DNA from: Saxidomus purpurata
Taxonomy: Eukaryota > Mollusca > Bivalvia > Venerida > Veneridae
NCBI GenBank assembly: GCA_022818135.1
Contig: JAFMSR010000012.1
Location: forward strand, 6,883,358-6,947,357
Length of the DNA: 64,000 bases
Direction of reading: 5' to 3'
This document shows positions 36,777 through 47,159 of the stretch, piece by piece. Both the position numbers and the translations under genes were made by a program. Each line of letters begins with the position of its first letter. Positions within the stretch are counted from its first letter, which is position 1. The notes under the pieces were generated by a model. It was not told the DNA's origin. It saw nothing but the letters and a program-made list of their open reading frames with translations, and did not search any database.

Positions 36777-36777
36777 C
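36655..36777. repeat. ATT microsatellite
   Basis: An impure then pure (TTA)n tract. The pure part spans roughly 36724-36773. It is the longest ATT tract in the window. Confidence 0.95.
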
Positions 36778-37484
36778 AAATTACATGGTTTTGTAAAGCA
36801 ATTCCGAAGTTAGCATTTCAAACACACAACTTCATTTGTTTACGTTTGTCTTGACAAATTCGTATACAGGTTACAATACATGATTAGAATTATAAACAAA
36901 ATATGTCAGGGAGCGTTTAAATTTGAAAATCTTTGGAAGCTTGTTGGATCAAAAGCAATCGATTAGTTCAAGTGGTATTTATTTAAAGTTAACTCCTTGC
37001 TAAGAATCACGGTGTTTGTTTACTTTTCCATTTAGTTAGTATGGACGGATCATGCAGAAGTAATTTATCATTCATTTATGATTCCTGTTAGCTTCAGAGA
37101 TGTTCAAATGTTAGGACGATTTGCCTATGATCTAAGTCATGATGTACAATATCTATTAAGTAAAATCATTAAGTAAATTTGTTACGTGTGCAATATGGCA
37201 GCTTCCAAATACGGAATACTTTTTTTAGCTCTGACAACAAAAATACTGACAACAAAAATATGGGTAATATAACAAAATGAGAGGTAAACAAACAAAAAAA
37301 ACATGTGGTACATGTACCGCATTGTATTAATCTCATCAGCCGTAATATACTCAGTATACTCCTCGAAAAATGTTTTCTCGTCCAAAATTAATCTCACATA
37401 AATAATGCGGAACCCAACATTGCCATGTTCATTCTTCTTACATTTATTTCTCAATTGACCTAAATAACTCTACATTGGTGCAGC

Positions 37485-37905
37485 ATTACCTTTCTGCCTC
37501 GGTCAATATTACTTTTTAACAGGTCTGCAAAACTTTTTATAAATAAACAATATCTCATTGGTCCAGAGCACGATCAATGAAGCAAAATATATTACATATT
37601 TCATCATTTTTGGGTTTTCCCCCAGTAAATATTATTATATATTTGAACAGCATTGTTTTGAGTTTTAGCCGTCTATCGCCTCGGTCAATATTACCCTCTT
37701 CTGGTGAATGTCACATCATATCCAATGCCTCGTGAGTCTATTATTGTATATGATCTATAAATAAACAGTGTCTCATTGGTCCAGAGCAAGATCAATGAAG
37801 CAAAATGTAATACATATTTCATGGTTTTTGGGTTTTCCCCAATAAATATTATTTCTATATTCAGAACAGGAATTGTTTTGACTTTTACCCGTCTTAACGT
37901 CATGC
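37485..37905. repeat. Direct duplication with 183-217 bp offset
   Basis: Two copies share CTCGGTCAATATTAC (37497 and 37679), ATAAATAAACA then TCTCATTGGTCCAGAGCA (about 37541 and 37758), GATCAATGAAGCAAAAT, TTTTTGGGTTTTCCCC and ATTGTTTTGA. The offset changes from about 182 to 217 along the pair, so indels separate the copies. A TTGACC half of the same border recurs at about 38101. It looks like a non-autonomous element with repeated ends. Confidence 0.75.
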
Positions 37906-38681
37906 ATTGAATAGAACGTTAACGGTGCCGGAATCAAACGCTGACGACGTCACTGAAATGACGTAGAAACACGGACGTCGTATCAATGAAATATCAAAAA
38001 CGTGCTTTTTGAGCATAAAATACGCATTATACATATAATAAAACATTTATGGACTCGTGCGACATTGTATATGATATGATATTCACCAGAATATATTAAT
38101 ATTGACCAGTCTTTCCATAAATATCACCCTCTCTAAAGGGGTCCACCAATCTAGGTGGGATATTTCAGCATGTACCACCTCAAAAACAAATAATATATAA
38201 AACCAGAAAAGCTGTGATACTACATATCATAGCGGGCCTACAAACAAAGCTTTCATGTAATTATTTTGAAATGGGAGATGCAAATTAACTTTACAGACTT
38301 TATGACAGAGACAGACTAAATTTATATTCTAGGTTCGGGTAAAGTAAATACTTGATTTTCATTTTCAGTGTATTATTCATGACTTAAAAAGGCATATTCA
38401 TAAAAAAAAAGCTTTCAATAATCTTAACGCTCTTTCCGGTTTTTGTTTTCATCAGGATTTATTAGAAATGTATATACGATCCCTATTTTCATTCAGTGTT
38501 AATTAAAACAAGGTTGACGCAGCAATATTATAATATGTTCTACGCTAGGTTCGATTAAAGTTATTCTTAGAATATACAATACTATTCCTACCAAATGTTT
38601 GTAAACAAACCAACGCAAATTTTCACGACTACTGACAAGTCTCGTTATCTAAAAGTGTATCCCGACTAATTAGTTAACGTT

Positions 38682-38822
38682 GACTACCTGTCAGTTTATT
38701 GCTGTAAACTAGTCTGATATTATGAAATGTAAACCAGTCTGATAAAAATGACCATTTAGTAAACTTTGGCTACCTGTCAGTTTATTGCTCTTAACCAGTC
38801 TGATAACATGAAATGTCTGATT
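38682..38822. repeat. 87-bp tandem duplication
   Basis: CTACCTGTCAGTTTATTGCT and AACCAGTCTGATA...ATGAAATGT appear twice, about 86-87 bases apart. It is a simple local duplication. Confidence 0.75.
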
Positions 38823-39256
38823 AAAATAGACTGTCAGTGACTGTACAGTGATACTTCCATTCAAAAACAAACTGAAGTGTGATTGTTAATATTAAATTTT
38901 AAAAAATCGAGTCATAGTAACGGAATGGATGATCCACATTACCCGATACCGGAAGATACCGGGATTTCGGTTTTTATTCTGGCCGAACAATAAAAACGTT
39001 TCACTAATTATTAAAAATTTATGCAGGAACGTAGAAACGTAGGTTCCTGGTTTATGTAAGCAAATAAAATAACTTGACGTATACATGGTTAAAAGATAGA
39101 ACTATCAACTTTTCGACAATTTTAAAGCTATATATACAATGAACAGTGGTTTTAACCCGTTCTTCATTGTACCTTCCGAGGCGATTTTCATTTATTTCAT
39201 AACATTTTGTTCAAAGAGTTGTACACTACTTCACTTACATGTTACATTTAAATATA

Positions 39257-39284
39257 GCGGGCCGCTTCTGCGGCCCGCAATAAA
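39257..39284 (+). other. GC-rich hairpin followed by AATAAA
   Basis: A perfect 9-bp stem GCGGGCCGC / GCGGCCCGC with a TTCT loop (39257-39278) stands in otherwise AT-rich DNA. AATAAA follows immediately at 39279-39284. It may be the end of an unrecognised non-autonomous element or a transcript 3' end. No gene was found upstream. Confidence 0.5.
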
Positions 39285-39490
39285 GTGGTTCTGTGATATT
39301 TATGCATGTGTTTTTCATTTATTGTCTTAACTACATGTATTGTCAACATGTGTATGCTAAATCTGTCTCAATCACTAAACACGGCTGAATTAAAATAAGA
39401 GAGTTGTGATGTCACAAGTGTAGTTCATATGTCTATATAATTACTGGAATTACTGGAATAGGCAGCAACAAGCCTGTTTATTCCTGTAAT

Positions 39491-40300
39491 ATGGACCTAG
39501 AACCGGCTTTTTTTACTACAAATTGTTCCACTACCAGTTTAGATGAAAGGCGACAAAAAGCTGAGATTGTGTTTTTCTTTACAAATAAAAAAAATGTACC
39601 TGCAAAACAGATTTTCAACGAGCTTCACAGCTCTTATGGAAAATATTCCGTGTCAAAGGACACTGTTTACAGGTGGGTAAAAAATAAGCAGGGTCAAATC
39701 TGCCAAAGATTCACTGATTGTCTGAGCTCATAACAGGAGCTGAGACCTGGATAAACTATGATGAGTTTCAGCGTCGTGTTGACGAATAAAGGAGACCGTC
39801 GACCAGTCATTGCAAAAAAAGTGGCGGAAAAGTTATATTTTGCATTTTCTTCATTGTTAAGGGTCCCTTAAAGTCCCAGGACCCAATTACAAGTAGCTCT
39901 AACTTTACCCAGAAAGATGTCTTTCCGGCAGAAATGACTTTTATTTTTATCAAAAGCATTCATAACTTTGCTTTTTGAATCGAAAAGTACATGTTAGAAA
40001 ATATAGCGTAGTATTTTTTTTTCAATGATATTGCAAAAAATAAGAAAGGTTTTCTGACAACTATTTCTGACGACGAAACGACTTGAATACGAAAGAAGGG
40101 CATATGTCAACATTATTTTAGAGTGATCTCATCATTATCCTGTTATTTTATCAGTAATGTTCAGAAAGATCCTGGGACTTTAATACAAATTCCTACCCCG
40201 TCAGATAAATCGAACATATCAAAGTGTTATAGAGACCTAGTGCTTAAAGTTGTAAAGAATAATATTTAAAAAAAACTGCGTCCAAAGACTGGTCTGAAGT
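39491..40300 (+). mobile_element. Tc1/mariner-type transposase remnant, interrupted
   Basis: The frame at 39491-39733 carries a helix-turn-helix N-terminus like that of mariner transposases: RRQKAEIVFFFTNKKNVPAKQIFNEL, then YSVSKDTVYRWV. After a frameshift, GDRRPVIAKKVAEKL (about 39790-39835) is matched by RDRRPVIAKRAKRVLQ at 53918-53970. A MITE interrupts it at 39872-40179. Beyond this, AAAGTTGTAAAGAAT and ACTGCGTCCAAAGA (40245-40290) match 54046-54080. No DDE catalytic core was seen, so the element is dead. Confidence 0.7.
39872..40179. mobile_element. 308-bp TIR element flanked by TTAA
   Basis: Inverted ends AGTCCCAGGACC (39872-39883) and GATCCTGGGACT (40168-40179) differ at one position. 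Each is flanked by TTAA (39868-39871 and 40180-40183). It lies inside the mariner-like remnant, where the 54-kb relative lacks it. TTAA duplication is characteristic of the piggyBac superfamily, so a piggyBac-type MITE is the leading guess. A TA duplication with AAAGTCCC ends is also possible. Confidence 0.75.
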
Positions 40301-41028
40301 ACCATAGTATTAAGACGGGACAGTTTATAATTACTTCTTAGCAAGGGCAAGCGGTACGTTCCCATAAATATTAGAGAAATGGATCCGGCCTGTGGCTAAA
40401 TACGTACGATTTCACATGAGCTCATTTTTCTTATTTCACAAGATACATGCAGCTGTGAATATCTCTCGTGCGAATTTGATCGTTTCCATCTGCCCAGGGT
40501 GCCAGCACTATGTTTTCATCCCTCGAATATATGCATGTAGAGACCGTGAAATATTGCACAGTATTAGAATGTTGTGAATTATGAGCCCCCTGTCAATGCC
40601 TCAAGTTTCTTCTGTTTGACTTTTTTCTAATTAGCAAATAATATCGCATTTTTACTCGAAATGTCCGTGTGTGAGACGAACTAAATGGTTCTCTCACACT
40701 ACCTAAAGGTAAATTTTTAAAACTTAATAGAGATACTCGAACTTATAAAATGTATACCTGAAATACTTGTTTTTGACAAAGACACTTACCGATTCGAATG
40801 AGAACTCGATGTCACATTGGACTGTAAGGTCATACCAAATATAGATCATCGTCGGGTAAGTTCGAAGAAAGTGGATCTACTGAACTCACGTCGGTGTTGG
40901 ATTTTGTTTTAATTGAAATTTTAACATCTGTAAGAGTAGAAACGATGCCCATAACTCTGTTTAAGTTCCAGTATCACACTTACCATCCAAAGTGTTGGTA
41001 TGAGGCTAAAACATGCTGACTATCAACG
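40301..41028. other. No gene seen
   Basis: Nothing supported. The short frame at 40392-40577 has no recognisable character. Confidence 0.4.
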
Positions 41029-41040
41029 ACTGCATCAGGG

Positions 41041-41272
41041 AGCCGCCGTGGCGCAATGGTAGCGCGTTCGCCTCAGGATCGAAGGGCCCCGGGTTCGATC
41101 CCTACAATCGCCATGTCGGTAGTGTCCTTAGGCACAATTAAGACACAATTAAATCCACATTGCCTCTCTCTCTTCGAGGTTGATTCCATCTGGAATGAGT
41201 CTCGAGAGCGATTAATATAAGTTGTAAGAACTTGTTTCGCAATCGAGAATAAATAAATTAGTATAAACTAAA
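41041..41272 (+). mobile_element. tRNA-derived SINE, family 1, with perfect 12-bp target duplication
   Basis: The 232-bp element is flanked by ACTGCATCAGGG at 41029-41040 and 41273-41284. The head has a near-consensus A box (GTGGCGCAATGG) and a consensus B box (GGGTTCGATCCC). The body has TAGTGTCCTTAGGCA, TTGCCTCTCTCTCTTCGAGG, CTGGAATGAGTCTCGAGAGC, and the tail ATCGAGAATAAATAAATTAGTATAAA. The intact duplication and promoter boxes mark a recent insertion. The tail resembles that of family 2 (60781-60966), suggesting that both use the same partner LINE. Confidence 0.93.
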
Positions 41273-41284
41273 ACTGCATCAGGG

Positions 41285-41740
41285 GAACAATTTACATAAC
41301 TCTGTTGTGATTTTAGAAATTATGCCCATTTTGCTTAAAAATTTGGGTTAAAGTTTTAATGAAGTCTACTATCTCTGTTAATATCAAATATATTGGCTTG
41401 AAACTTATGCCAATATCTACACCTGGGAAAGCATTCTCCACAACTATTTGGAATGTTGAAAGAAGTGTACCCCCTTTCAACATAGATTTTTACAAAGCCC
41501 ATTATTTCAATGACTGTCCAATATATTGGCTTGAAGCTTAACATAATATCTCCACTAAAGAAAACAATCTTAACAACACTGTTAGAAATTTTTATACCCC
41601 AAGAAATGAAGTGTAAAGGTGCTTTATTTGAATCATTCTTTAGACAAACTTTGTTCGGGCTATTTCTCGGCAATTCAATAAAACCTAGGCCTAGTTGTAC
41701 ATATCCTCAGTATATTCCACTCGGGTGATTTTTCCTTACA
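41285..41740. repeat. Degenerate dispersed repeat with about 129-bp modules
   Basis: ATATATTGGCTTGAA occurs at about 41388 and 41520, followed in both by ACTTA/GCTTA and AATATCT then AC/CC. The region is probably a non-coding dispersed repeat. The overlapping frames on both strands are not convincing. Confidence 0.45.
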
Positions 41741-41999
41741 TATAGTTGACATAGAGATTTTTTATTCAGTTACCACTGTCCAGTTTACGATGGACATGTT
41801 TAGGACTTATTACAGTCCCGAGCTTAGAGTGCAAAGCACCCTGTATAGATTTCAATGAATTTGCTTTTGAATTATTCGTACATATAGTGTACATCGAGAA
41901 GACTTCTGGGCGCTCCGGAATCGCTTACTTAAAATCTATGAAATTTCACATGAGTGCTAAGTACCAAGCTTAGTTGAGTATATCACCTGCACGTTGTTT

Positions 42000-42250
42000 A
42001 GGAATAACTTCTTTGCTGGAATTTCTTGAAACTGTACATATTCTCCGCGCAACCAAAAGTGTGCAGGACATGTAACCCGGTGGGATCTCAGGTTCGATCC
42101 CCCGCTCCTCCACTAACATATATACTGAATGGTCTTCCGGATGAGACCTAAAACCGACGAGGTCCGATGTATCGATGCTGTACACCAGGCCTGTTAAAGA
42201 ACCCGGGTGTGTCTATGTAACGGGACGCGTTCTGTATCTTACACTATCCT
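42000..42250 (+). mobile_element. Probable tRNA-headed SINE, family 4
   Basis: A B-box-like AGGTTCGATCCCCC lies at 42091-42104 with a plausible but poor A-box region upstream (about 42040-42065). A non-tRNA body follows (CTTCCGGATGAGACC, ACCGACGAGGTCC, TGCTGTACACCAGG, AAAGAACCCGGGTG). One copy only, with no target duplication recognised, so the family status is an inference. Confidence 0.5.
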
Positions 42251-42940
42251 CCGAAACCTAAAACTTACTAAACTCTCCTGGGTGCTTTGGTCATATGGTT
42301 TATCCGGTACCAACGATAAAATTCTAAAATACATACACATGTGTACATACAGATATGTGTTAATTGTGATGACAGCAGAAATACAGCTGCGCTGTCCATA
42401 TTGACCAAAAATCTTGATATTAATTAACAAGAACGACGATAAATAAATTTCTCTGACCTGATTATTTCTAAAATACCTAGTTTTAGTTTTGTCGCTTTGC
42501 CCATGATTTCACCAATGCATCCGATTACATTTGGCAATGACACGGAAAAGAACATCATGAAACAACGACAAGGAATGAAAGTGTTTTCAGTAACCAGTCA
42601 ACAAACACTTAAACAACCTTTACATGATTCAGTAGAATTGGGAACAGTCTCACTTTATTATATCTTTAAGTTGCGACCATTTCTAATTTGATAACAAACA
42701 TCACAGTAGTAAATTAGGGTAAGGGTCTAGTAAAAACTGTGTACACATCTTCTGCTGTACTTCTCTCATACTAGTAGATACCAACTTTTGGATTGTATAC
42801 AGCAATCCTAGTGTCATTCCTGTTGTCTAATTTGATGAACTATTCATAATTGTACACATTGATTTATTTTCTTACCAAACAAAGCGAGCCGCTTTCTAGC
42901 TCTCACGAAGTCGCCAAGTTCTAAAAATAGATATAATTTA
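42251..42940. other. No gene seen
   Basis: No exon-like frame, RNA gene or clear repeat recognised. Confidence 0.4.
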
Positions 42941-43428
42941 GACAGTGACGTAACCATTTGTGTACAAATCTCGTCTTATTCGATAACTGTTCTGTTGTCA
43001 GTCAGTAGTAAAGGTTCGTGCACGAAGGGTGCAGGTTCGAATCTCGTAACAGATGTTTTTATGTAGTTTTTAAAAACGAACTGCTGCTCAACCTGTTTGT
43101 GAAGTTTTCATCTTAGACCGAATATCACGTGCAAAATTCATGAACGAAAATTTCTTGATTGCCGCTAAACAATTTCACATATCATAAAGGTAAATTATAT
43201 AGATCTAAAAAGAAAAAGTATATATAATTATAACTGATATTTAAAAAAAATAAGTAAAGCTAATTTTGCATTAAAAATGTTAGTGTTACTATCGGGATTC
43301 GAACTTTAAAATGTTCAGATTCTGTTCTTGCAGGGCTATGATGTTTACCACTATGCTAGTGCGAGGATTGAAATATACCTATTTATTCTTGTTCGGGAAT
43401 AAAAATTGCAAAAAGTGACGTCACTGTC
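42941..43428. mobile_element. TIR element with convergent tRNA-like ends, copy 1
   Basis: The ends GACAGTGACGTAAC (42941-42954) and GTGACGTCACTGTC (43415-43428) are inverted complements with one mismatch. Inside the left arm, on the plus strand, is a B box GCAGGTTCGAATCTC (about 43029-43043) with a weak A box upstream. Inside the right arm, on the minus strand, is TAGCATAGTGGTAAACATC, then 34 bases, then AGTTCGAATCCC (about 43297-43368). The two tRNA-like promoters therefore face each other across about 250 AT-rich bases. The copy at 61995-62455 keeps the internal plan. No protein is encoded. Confidence 0.75.
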
Positions 43429-43464
43429 AAAATTCAGCGGTAGATACTACATGTTATATAATGA

Positions 43465-43970
43465 TTATAACAATATCTTTATTTAAAGAAGGATACACAT
43501 CTAGACACACATAAACATACATATACATGTATCTAACATTTCAATGTGGCCTTCTAAGAAATTATATTAACAAAGCACTGACAAAATGATGATAGTAAAT
43601 AATGATGCACACACCATTCATTAGACTGGCATCAGTGGTTAGAGTCATTACCTCGTCTTTTCTGGACATTTTACAACATCTTCACAATTTCTCCTTCCCT
43701 TGACTCTAACGTGTTGAGATGAGCTTTGATTGAGACAAATTTTTAATAGAGATATTTTTCTTAAAGAAAATAAGACTTCAGAGAAAAAACGCCTCTCAAT
43801 CTCAACAGACTTTTATAAGTCTAACCATTCATATACATTGTTCTACTATGTAACGGCAATAATATAATCTATTTAACATCTTGGATAAAATGATTGCTGA
43901 ATGAAAAGACACATATACTACGACAAACACTCATAATTAAAGACATATCATATAAAGTAAATATTCATAT
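43465..43970 (-). mobile_element. LINE 3' end, copy 2, interrupted by a 202-bp insertion
   Basis: Matches 15374-15680 block by block: ATATCTTTATTTAAA, ACATTTAGACACACATAAAC, TTTCAATGTGGC, AATGATGCACACACCATTCAT, ATACATTGTTC, TATGTAACGGCAATAATATAATC and AAAGACATATCATA. The match is broken only at 43622-43823, where another element has inserted. Both copies lie on the minus strand. No reverse transcriptase portion remains. Confidence 0.85.
43622..43823. mobile_element. 202-bp insertion with 9-bp target duplication
   Basis: Flanked by ACCATTCAT at 43613-43621 and 43824-43832. The homologous LINE 3' end at 15526-15534 has a single ACCATTCAT, an intact pre-insertion site. The ends TAGACT...AGTCTA form a 6-bp inverted pair. 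Inside, TGTTGAGATGAG and CTCAATCTCAACAG make a second, imperfect inverted pair. A 9-bp duplication fits Mutator-like elements; an 8-bp reading (CCATTCAT) would suit hAT. No coding capacity. Confidence 0.88.
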
Positions 43971-44130
43971 ATAGTTAACGCATACATGATAGAAGCTTTG
44001 ATGATTGACTATGTGCATGAAAGAAAAAACTCGCCAGTGTTCTAGGTGATGCCATCAGGGGTATAACCTCAATGAAGTAAATATTCAGGCATTTGATTGT
44101 TTTACTATTTCCAGTTTTTCATAAATAAAG

Positions 44131-44346
44131 CACAGGTGGAAGGAACATACCTTTGACTTTTTTTCTTAGGCTAATGTATTTTTCTATGCATTTTAAAATT
44201 GATATCAGAATTTTAAAAAAAAAAATTGAAATTTTTTTTTCTTTATCGTAAAGAGCTATGAAGAATTTTTTTTATATTTATTGTGATATCAATTTTAAAA
44301 TGCATAGACAAAGACATTAGCTTAAGAAAAATAGTCAAAGCCTGTG
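44131..44346. mobile_element. MITE, copy 2 of the 22213 family
   Basis: The left arm GTGGAAGGAACATACCTTTGACT to ATTTTAAAATTGATATCA is intact. The right arm mirrors it (TGATATCAATTTTAAAATGC...CTTAAGAAAAATAGTCAAAG) but lacks about 14 bases (the GTATGTTCCTTCC segment), ending CCTGTG. The centre is an A/T homopolymer-rich spacer. The loss of most of one terminal repeat means this copy could not be mobilised again. Confidence 0.88.
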
Positions 44347-44701
44347 AAATAAATCATAATTTCAGTTTACGGTAATTTCCAACGTTGTACAAACTATCAA
44401 TAAGAAAAGTGTCAGGAAAATGTCATGTTGAAATTTAGCTAGAAAAAAGTTATTTATTATCATATATATCAACGCAAATGATAGATTTTTATTCATTATC
44501 GACTCAGGTGTTGCCGTTGACAGCTTGCACGTCACATGTCAATGGCAGCAAGATTTTAAAACAACAAAAATAACAATATGATAATTGAATTTGTCAGTTT
44601 TAGGTTTAAAACACCCAGCAATGATTGCAGTAGATCAGTGTTCGGGTTGACAACATTGATACATAGCTTGGTCTCTCTCTCTGGATCTTTATGTAATAGA
44701 T

Positions 44702-44804
44702 AGAGGCTAAATAGAGAAATTTATACAATATAGAAACCCAAAGGAGGGAGCGCTAGCGACCGACTGGGTTTCTATGTTGGATAAATTTCTCTATTTTAGC
44801 CTCT
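44702..44804. mobile_element. Foldback hairpin with about 40-bp arms
   Basis: The arms 44702-44740 and 44765-44804 are inverted complements (AGAGGCTAAATAGAG / CTCTATTTTAGCCTCT, TAGAAACCCA / TGGGTTTCTA) with two or three differences. The 24-base loop is GC-rich and contains GAGCGCTAGCGAC. One of four hairpins of this architecture between 44.7 and 56.1 kb. Confidence 0.88.
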
Positions 44805-47159
44805 AACTGACTTAGTGTTTGCATTAGTTTGTTTACATTTAGACTTTATTTACCGCATTTTATGACGTCATACGCAAACAGGTCTATAGAATCTCGCTCT
44901 ATAAAGATAGAGAGATACATAGAATAACCTGTCAGAAGTTTATGGCAAATAGACAGGGAATATTTTAAAATTTTAGACATTTTCATTTGACAAAAATGTA
45001 GGGCAAACACTAATACTATATTAAGTAATAATAAACATAATTAAATACAGTAACATAGTTGTGAAGAATAGCCTGGTTTCACAATGTTAAATGGATTGTG
45101 GACAGTATTGCAATAAAATATATTCACAGTTTAATGTCTTTCTAAGGTCAATTTTATATATTCACCAAACCGAATCAAATCGGAATAGAAAATATGAGAT
45201 AATATGGACATACGACACCGTAACCGAAACGAAAGCATGTACGGTTCCATCCGGTCAATGAGTTTTGCTATTTTCAGCTCAGCATTAACACAAAATGAAG
45301 CCTGCAACATGGAATATCTCAACTGTTAGTCTAATAATTGTTTAGGAAGTTCGGGAAAGACTATTCACGTGGGTCAAGGTTTCACAAACTGTTTTGAAAG
45401 AGACAGCTTCGTACCGAAAACGAGAATCCTTAGTATAACTGGACAATCAGCCTTTAAATATATAAAAGAAGTATTTGTCCTTGATAACACTGAAACAATA
45501 CACAATTTCAACTAGATATTTGGAGAAAGATTCCGTGTACAAAATGCATCTTTTATAATTGTATTTCATTCATTTTATGTTCTTTCTCGCGATCTGTCTT
45601 TTTAGGATGGGGTGATGGCGACCTAAATCGTTTATAGAAGTTGGTCCCCATCATCCATAAGAATAATACAGTGTCAGGTCGACAACGGGGCTTGAATATA
45701 TCGCCCAGCCCCTCAACCCCTCCCGAATTAGTGAAAGGTAAAGTTACTTGAAGTCAGCGACCTCTCGACCATGAGGCGGTCTACTCACAATAAAATGCTG
45801 TTGAACTGATCCCGTGACCTTCGGCAACAAATCTAGCTACATGGTAAGACGGTAGGTATGTTACAAGTTAACATTTTATATTTTTATTCATGCAATGGTG
45901 TTGAAAACAATGTAATAAATAATAAATTGTGAAACAATTAAAGTGAGTGTTGTTGTTTTGTCTCCGTTAAACAATGTACATGTATAAGGCGTATCATAAC
46001 AGTAGTAGACTCGTAGGCGGTAGTTTGGATGCCGTTTCAGGTAAACACTCCTTTTCTCACCAAACCTGTGCACATTATATCTAATCCTTTTGTTATTCAA
46101 ATTACCTGACTGCGATGACCAGCCGATTTGCAATATCAATTAGAATCTGTATTCAACTGATATTATACATATCGGTGAGCCAAAACAGCTATCTTTATTT
46201 CAATAGATTATATTGTTGCATATATATTTACAGTTGCAGTCATGTTGTTGACCCGCAGTTAGCCAAGCTACCAAACCCATGACCTCAGATGGTTGAGATA
46301 GTGAAACCCTATAAAGAAGTGGGGATATCCTGTATGGATGGACAGACGAGTCGATTTCTATATGCCACCCGATCTTCTTTTAGAGCCGCATCAAATAAAT
46401 CATGTAAACAATTGCCTACGCAAATATCCTGGTTCCAAGTCCTCATATTTACTGGTTCAATGTCTTCATCCGAAATTGTATTAACCTAGACGTAAAATGG
46501 TCTTTTTTCCGAGCAATCAATTTTATAGAGTGTTAGCGTGTTTAATGGTGTGTTAGAAAGCAATAAAACGCGGGAAAGCGGCATCTTATCTGTTTTATAC
46601 ACACGCCTTCCGTATCCGTGTGTGTTTCCAGCAATAAATAAAGTCACATCATGCTGATTTATAATGGTTAAGTTTTCTTATTTATTTACTGCGTAAAATT
46701 CTAATTGATGGGAATATTTTAAATCAGCCAATGTACAATGAAATTGTTTAACGCATCATAGGTATTCGAATTTCGATAAAATTGCTGCTGGATCTGCAAC
46801 CAGTCTACAATTGACAGCTTTTCAAAAGATAAAAGGCATTTTGATCGGTTGTGCTTAGTTGTCCCAAACCATGCCGAACTGTTTATGGAACAAACATCAT
46901 TTAGTTAGTAATTTCACAGACTCGTAAATCTATATCTATGTATGTGTGTGTGCGCGCGGGCTATGGTTTAACTACTCCTACAAAGTTTTCATCAGGATCC
47001 GGGACCTTTTTGCGTCTCGAGGTGAATTATATCATTCATTTATTCTTCATTTGCAAATCGGCAAATATCTTGCATATGGCAATACAATAAACATACATGA
47101 AATATGGATAACTGAAAAGAAAAGAAAATTCATTTAAAGAAAAAAAGTTACGACATAAT
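44805..47159. other. Gene-free; possible decayed tRNA-like patch near 45690-45790
   Basis: On the minus strand, CATGGTCGAGAGGTCGC and a later ATATTCAAGCCCC could be remnants of A and B boxes about 75 bases apart, but the fold is poor. At 46530-46660 there are CTTATCT and several TTTAT/AATAAA homeodomain-like sites without repeats. No protein-coding exon was recognised. Confidence 0.3.

Noticed and set aside
36655..36777. CRISPR-like or other structured array
   Set aside because: The repeats in this window are simple microsatellites, satellites or transposon modules. None has the direct repeat and unique spacer layout of a CRISPR array, and the genome is animal.
39776..39850. ETVDQSLQK reading of the mariner-like fragment
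   Set aside because: The alternative frame DRRPVIAK is conserved in both the 39.8-kb and 53.9-kb copies with better substitution pattern, so it is the more likely coding frame.
41041..41115. Possible tRNA gene with consensus A and B boxes
   Set aside because: It is the head of a 232-bp SINE bounded by a 12-bp target duplication. The anticodon loop is not a normal seven bases.
45690..45790. Possible tRNA-like sequence on the minus strand
   Set aside because: A- and B-box resemblances are about 75 bases apart and no cloverleaf could be drawn. Kept only as a remark.
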